The translations under genes and the position numbers were made by a program. The notes under the pieces are model-generated. The model was not told where the DNA came from and ran no database searches. It worked only from the letters and a program-made list of their open reading frames with translations. From NCBI GenBank assembly GCA_002336985.1, contig DDFE01000151.1:1-64000 (forward strand): a stretch of 64,000 bases of DNA. The letters run 5' to 3'. Positions 61,660 to 64,000 of this stretch are shown here, piece by piece (positions within the stretch are counted from its first letter, which is position 1; every line of letters starts with the position of its first letter). Source of the DNA: Sphingomonadales bacterium UBA1936. GTDB lineage: Bacteria; Pseudomonadota; Alphaproteobacteria; Sphingomonadales; Sphingomonadaceae.

Positions 61660-63123
61660 ATGATCGACACGTTGAAAGACCCAGGACTGTTTCGCTCATC
61701 CGCCTTTATCGGCGGCGCGTGGGTCGGCGCCCGTTCGGGAGCGACGATCGCCGTCGAGAACCCGGCGACCGGCGCGGCGCTCGGTACCGTCCCCGATTGC
61801 GGCGCAGACGAGACGGCGGAGGCAATCGCGGCCGCCGATGGCGCCTTCGGCGCATGGCGCGCCAGGACGGCAACCGAACGTGGGGCGATCCTCGAGCGAT
61901 GGCACGCGCTGGTTCTGGAAAATGTGTCCGATCTCGGCCGCATCATGACCGCCGAGCAGGGCAAGCCTCTTGCCGAAGCGGAAGGCGAGATCCGCTACGC
62001 CGCCACCTTCATAAAATGGTTTGCCGAAGAAGGCCGCCGGGCGTCCGGCCATGACGTTCTGGCTCCAGAAACAAACCGTCGCATCTTCGTCCTGAAGCAA
62101 CCGGTCGGCGTGTCGGCCGCGATCACGCCGTGGAACTTCCCCGCGGCGATGATCACCCGCAAGTGTGCGCCCGCGCTCGCCGCCGGGTGTCCCGTCGTGG
62201 TCAAGCCCTCGGACTTTACGCCGTTCGTCGCGCTGGCCCTCGCCCGGCTTGCCGAAATGGCAGGCTTTCCGCCCGGCACGATCAATATCGTGACCGGTCG
62301 ACCCGAGGCCATCGGCGCGACATTGACCGCCAGCCGCACCGTGCGCCACCTGTCGTTCACCGGCTCGACGCGCGTCGGCAGCCTGCTCCTGCGGCAGTGC
62401 GCCGATACGGTGAAGAAGACCGGCATGGAACTTGGCGGCAATGCGCCGCTGATCGTTTTCGACGATGCCGATCTCGATATCGCCGTGGCGAGCACGATGG
62501 CGAGCAAGTTTCGCAACGCCGGGCAGACCTGCGTCTGCGCGAACCGTATCCTCGTCCAGGACGGTATTTACGATGCCTTTGCGCAAAAACTCGCCAAGGC
62601 AGTATCGGCTTTGCGTGTCGGTCCCGGCGACCGCGAAGGCGTCACCATCGGACCGCTGATAAACGGCGCGGCCGTCGAAAAGGTCAAGGCGCATGTCGAC
62701 GATGCGCTGAGCCAAGGCGCGACAATCTTCGCGCATGCCGAAAGCACGATGTCGGACGATCGTTTCGTGACGCCCGTCATTCTCTCCGGCGCGAGCCCGT
62801 CGATGCTCCTTGCCGGGGAAGAGACCTTTGGTCCCGTCGCCCCGCTCTTCCGGTTCGCGCACGAAGACGAAGCCATCGCGATGGCCAACGCCACCGAGTT
62901 CGGGCTCGCGAGCTATTTCTTCACGGAGAATATCCACCGGGCCTTCCGGGTCGCCGAACGGCTCGAAGCCGGGATGGTCGCCCTCAATACCGGCTCGATT
63001 GCGATGGAAATGGCGCCCTTCGGCGGCGTGAAGATGTCGGGCCTTGGCCGTGAAGGTGGCCGGGACGGCCTCGAGGAATATCTGGAATCGAAGGCCTTCC
63101 ACATCGGCGGCCTGAAACTCTGA
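61660..63123 (+). CDS. NAD(P)-dependent succinate-semialdehyde dehydrogenase-like enzyme
   Basis: A 487-residue ALDH. The N-terminus FRSSAFIGGAWVGARSGATIAVENPATG, EQGKPLAEAEGEI, the catalytic Glu in GMELGGNAPLIVF and the NAGQTCVCANR pair with two cysteines agree with the SSADH/GabD group. GabD turns succinate semialdehyde into succinate, the last step of GABA and polyamine breakdown. Here it may act on that or a related semialdehyde. It lies in an operon with the GNAT gene before it and the beta-decarboxylating dehydrogenase gene nine bases after it. Confidence 0.92.
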   Translation: MIDTLKDPGLFRSSAFIGGAWVGARSGATIAVENPATGAALGTVPDCGADETAEAIAAADGAFGAWRARTATERGAILERWHALVLENVSDLGRIMTAEQGKPLAEAEGEIRYAATFIKWFAEEGRRASGHDVLAPETNRRIFVLKQPVGVSAAITPWNFPAAMITRKCAPALAAGCPVVVKPSDFTPFVALALARLAEMAGFPPGTINIVTGRPEAIGATLTASRTVRHLSFTGSTRVGSLLLRQCADTVKKTGMELGGNAPLIVFDDADLDIAVASTMASKFRNAGQTCVCANRILVQDGIYDAFAQKLAKAVSALRVGPGDREGVTIGPLINGAAVEKVKAHVDDALSQGATIFAHAESTMSDDRFVTPVILSGASPSMLLAGEETFGPVAPLFRFAHEDEAIAMANATEFGLASYFFTENIHRAFRVAERLEAGMVALNTGSIAMEMAPFGGVKMSGLGREGGRDGLEEYLESKAFHIGGLKL

Positions 63124-63132
63124 GGGAACCGC

Positions 63133-64000
63133 ATGACCCGCACCTACACAGTTTCCGTCATCCCGGGCGACGGGATCGGCACCGAAGTCATGCCGGAGGG
63201 CATCCGCGTCCTCGAAAAGGCGGCCTCGCTCTACGGCTTCTCGATCCATCAGCAGTGGCACGACTTTGCGTGCTGCGACTATTACGCCCGGCACGGAAAG
63301 ATGATGCCCGACGACTGGAAGGCCAGGATCGGTAACCCGGACGCAATCTTTTTCGGCGCGGTTGGCTGGCCTGATACGGTTCCCGACCATGTCTCGCTGT
63401 GGGGCTCGCTCCTCCAGTTCCGGCGCGAATATGACCAGTATGTCAACCTGCGGCCCGCACGGCTGATGCCCGGCGTCGTCTCCCCGCTCGCCGGTCGTGG
63501 CCCCGGCAGCATCGACATGTGGATCGTCCGCGAAAATACCGAAGGCGAGTACAGCTCGGTCGGCGGCCGCATGTTCCCTGGCACCGATCGCGAAGTCGTT
63601 ATCCAGGAAACTGTAATGACACGCCATGGCGTCGATCGCATCCTGCGTTTTGCCTTCGATCTGGCGCAAAGCCGTGATGCCAGGCATCTGACGTCGGCGA
63701 CCAAGTCCAACGGCATCGCGATCACCATGCCCTATTGGGACGAAAGGGTCGAAGAGATGGCTCGATCCTATCCCGACGTCCGCGTCGACAAATACCATAT
63801 CGACATCCTCGCGGCACAGTTTGTGATGAACCCCGATCGCTTCGACGTGGTCGTCGCGTCCAACCTGTTCGGCGACATCCTGTCGGACTTGGGTCCTGCC
63901 TGTACCGGGACCATCGGCGTCGCGCCGTCGGCCAACATAAACCCCGATCGCACAGCTCCCTCGCTGTTCGAACCGGTGCATGGCTCGGCGCCGGACATCG
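63133..64000 (+). CDS. Tartrate/D-malate dehydrogenase-like beta-decarboxylating dehydrogenase, 3' partial
   Basis: The gene runs off the window after about 289 codons. It begins TRTYTVSVIPGDGIGTEVM, with FFGAVGWPDTVPDHVSLWG, SIDMWIVRENTEGEYSSVGG, SNLFGDILSDLGP and EPVHGSAPDI, the signatures of the isocitrate/isopropylmalate dehydrogenase superfamily. The substrate loop resembles tartrate dehydrogenase (TtuC) and D-malate dehydrogenase (DmlA). It oxidises a 2-hydroxy acid and removes CO2 with NAD and a divalent metal. GAGGGA lies seven bases before the ATG. Confidence 0.9.
   Translation, partial: MTRTYTVSVIPGDGIGTEVMPEGIRVLEKAASLYGFSIHQQWHDFACCDYYARHGKMMPDDWKARIGNPDAIFFGAVGWPDTVPDHVSLWGSLLQFRREYDQYVNLRPARLMPGVVSPLAGRGPGSIDMWIVRENTEGEYSSVGGRMFPGTDREVVIQETVMTRHGVDRILRFAFDLAQSRDARHLTSATKSNGIAITMPYWDERVEEMARSYPDVRVDKYHIDILAAQFVMNPDRFDVVVASNLFGDILSDLGPACTGTIGVAPSANINPDRTAPSLFEPVHGSAPDI

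Noticed and set aside
61696..63981. A 761-codon open frame antisense to the semialdehyde dehydrogenase and the beta-decarboxylating dehydrogenase
   Set aside because: It overlaps two well-supported genes over its whole length and has no recognisable domain.

Overview
The window reads like a chromosome segment of a sphingomonad-type alphaproteobacterium. It is GC-rich and carries two large TonB-dependent receptors. It also has a copper-resistance island with Met-rich CopA/CopB proteins, a large glycan-biosynthesis locus and a dipeptide-type ABC transporter joined to an HcnABC-like oxidase. The organism call is inference from gene content; no rRNA or tRNA gene and no CRISPR array was seen.

Region 1 (1-8.3 kb) starts inside an amidohydrolase/CIA30 protein. 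It continues with a membrane-anchored c-type cytochrome, a ferric-reductase-like membrane protein, a HutC-type GntR regulator and a three-gene operon (TonB receptor plus two PepSY membrane proteins). A 16-bp near-palindrome of HutC type lies just upstream of the receptor, which suggests that the local regulator controls uptake of a small, perhaps histidine-like or metal-bound, compound.

Region 2 (8.7-22.3 kb) is a copper/thiol island. A leftward operon copC-copD-copA(ATPase)-thioredoxin-reductase-like gene diverges from a rightward cnrYXH-like module (anti-sigma, periplasmic metal sensor, ECF sigma factor). That module leads into a multicopper oxidase and CopB. Small periplasmic proteins (two DUF305, one DUF411) follow, then a YgjV-like protein, and finally a MerR regulator divergent from a glutaredoxin-MauE fusion whose promoter carries a mer-type operator.

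Region 3 (22.5-42 kb) is a glycan locus. Its core is a nine-gene leftward operon (33.25 to 24.39 kb) with overlapping or closely abutting genes, holding two GT4 transferases, three GT2-like proteins, a polysaccharide deacetylase, two Gfo/Idh/MocA dehydrogenases and a zinc-ribbon methyltransferase. Around it lie a further Gfo/Idh/MocA gene, a fourth GT2-like paralogue, two more methyltransferases, a flippase, a GT-C-like membrane protein, a GT2 and a fusion of a UDP-xylose-synthase-like domain (catalytic Thr and Tyr replaced) to an FAD domain.

Region 4 (42-45.4 kb) holds a small Cys/His protein, an MNT-HEPN fusion and a DUF1624 membrane protein.

Region 5 (45.6-64 kb) looks like a catabolic cluster: siderophore-type TonB receptor, 2-hydroxyacid dehydrogenase, HAD hydrolase, PuuB-like amine oxidase, a Dpp-type ABC transporter with both ATPases fused, a three-subunit FAD/[2Fe-2S] oxidase, two aldehyde dehydrogenases, a GNAT and the start of a tartrate/D-malate-dehydrogenase-like gene. 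It probably imports and oxidises an amino-containing compound; the substrate is unknown.
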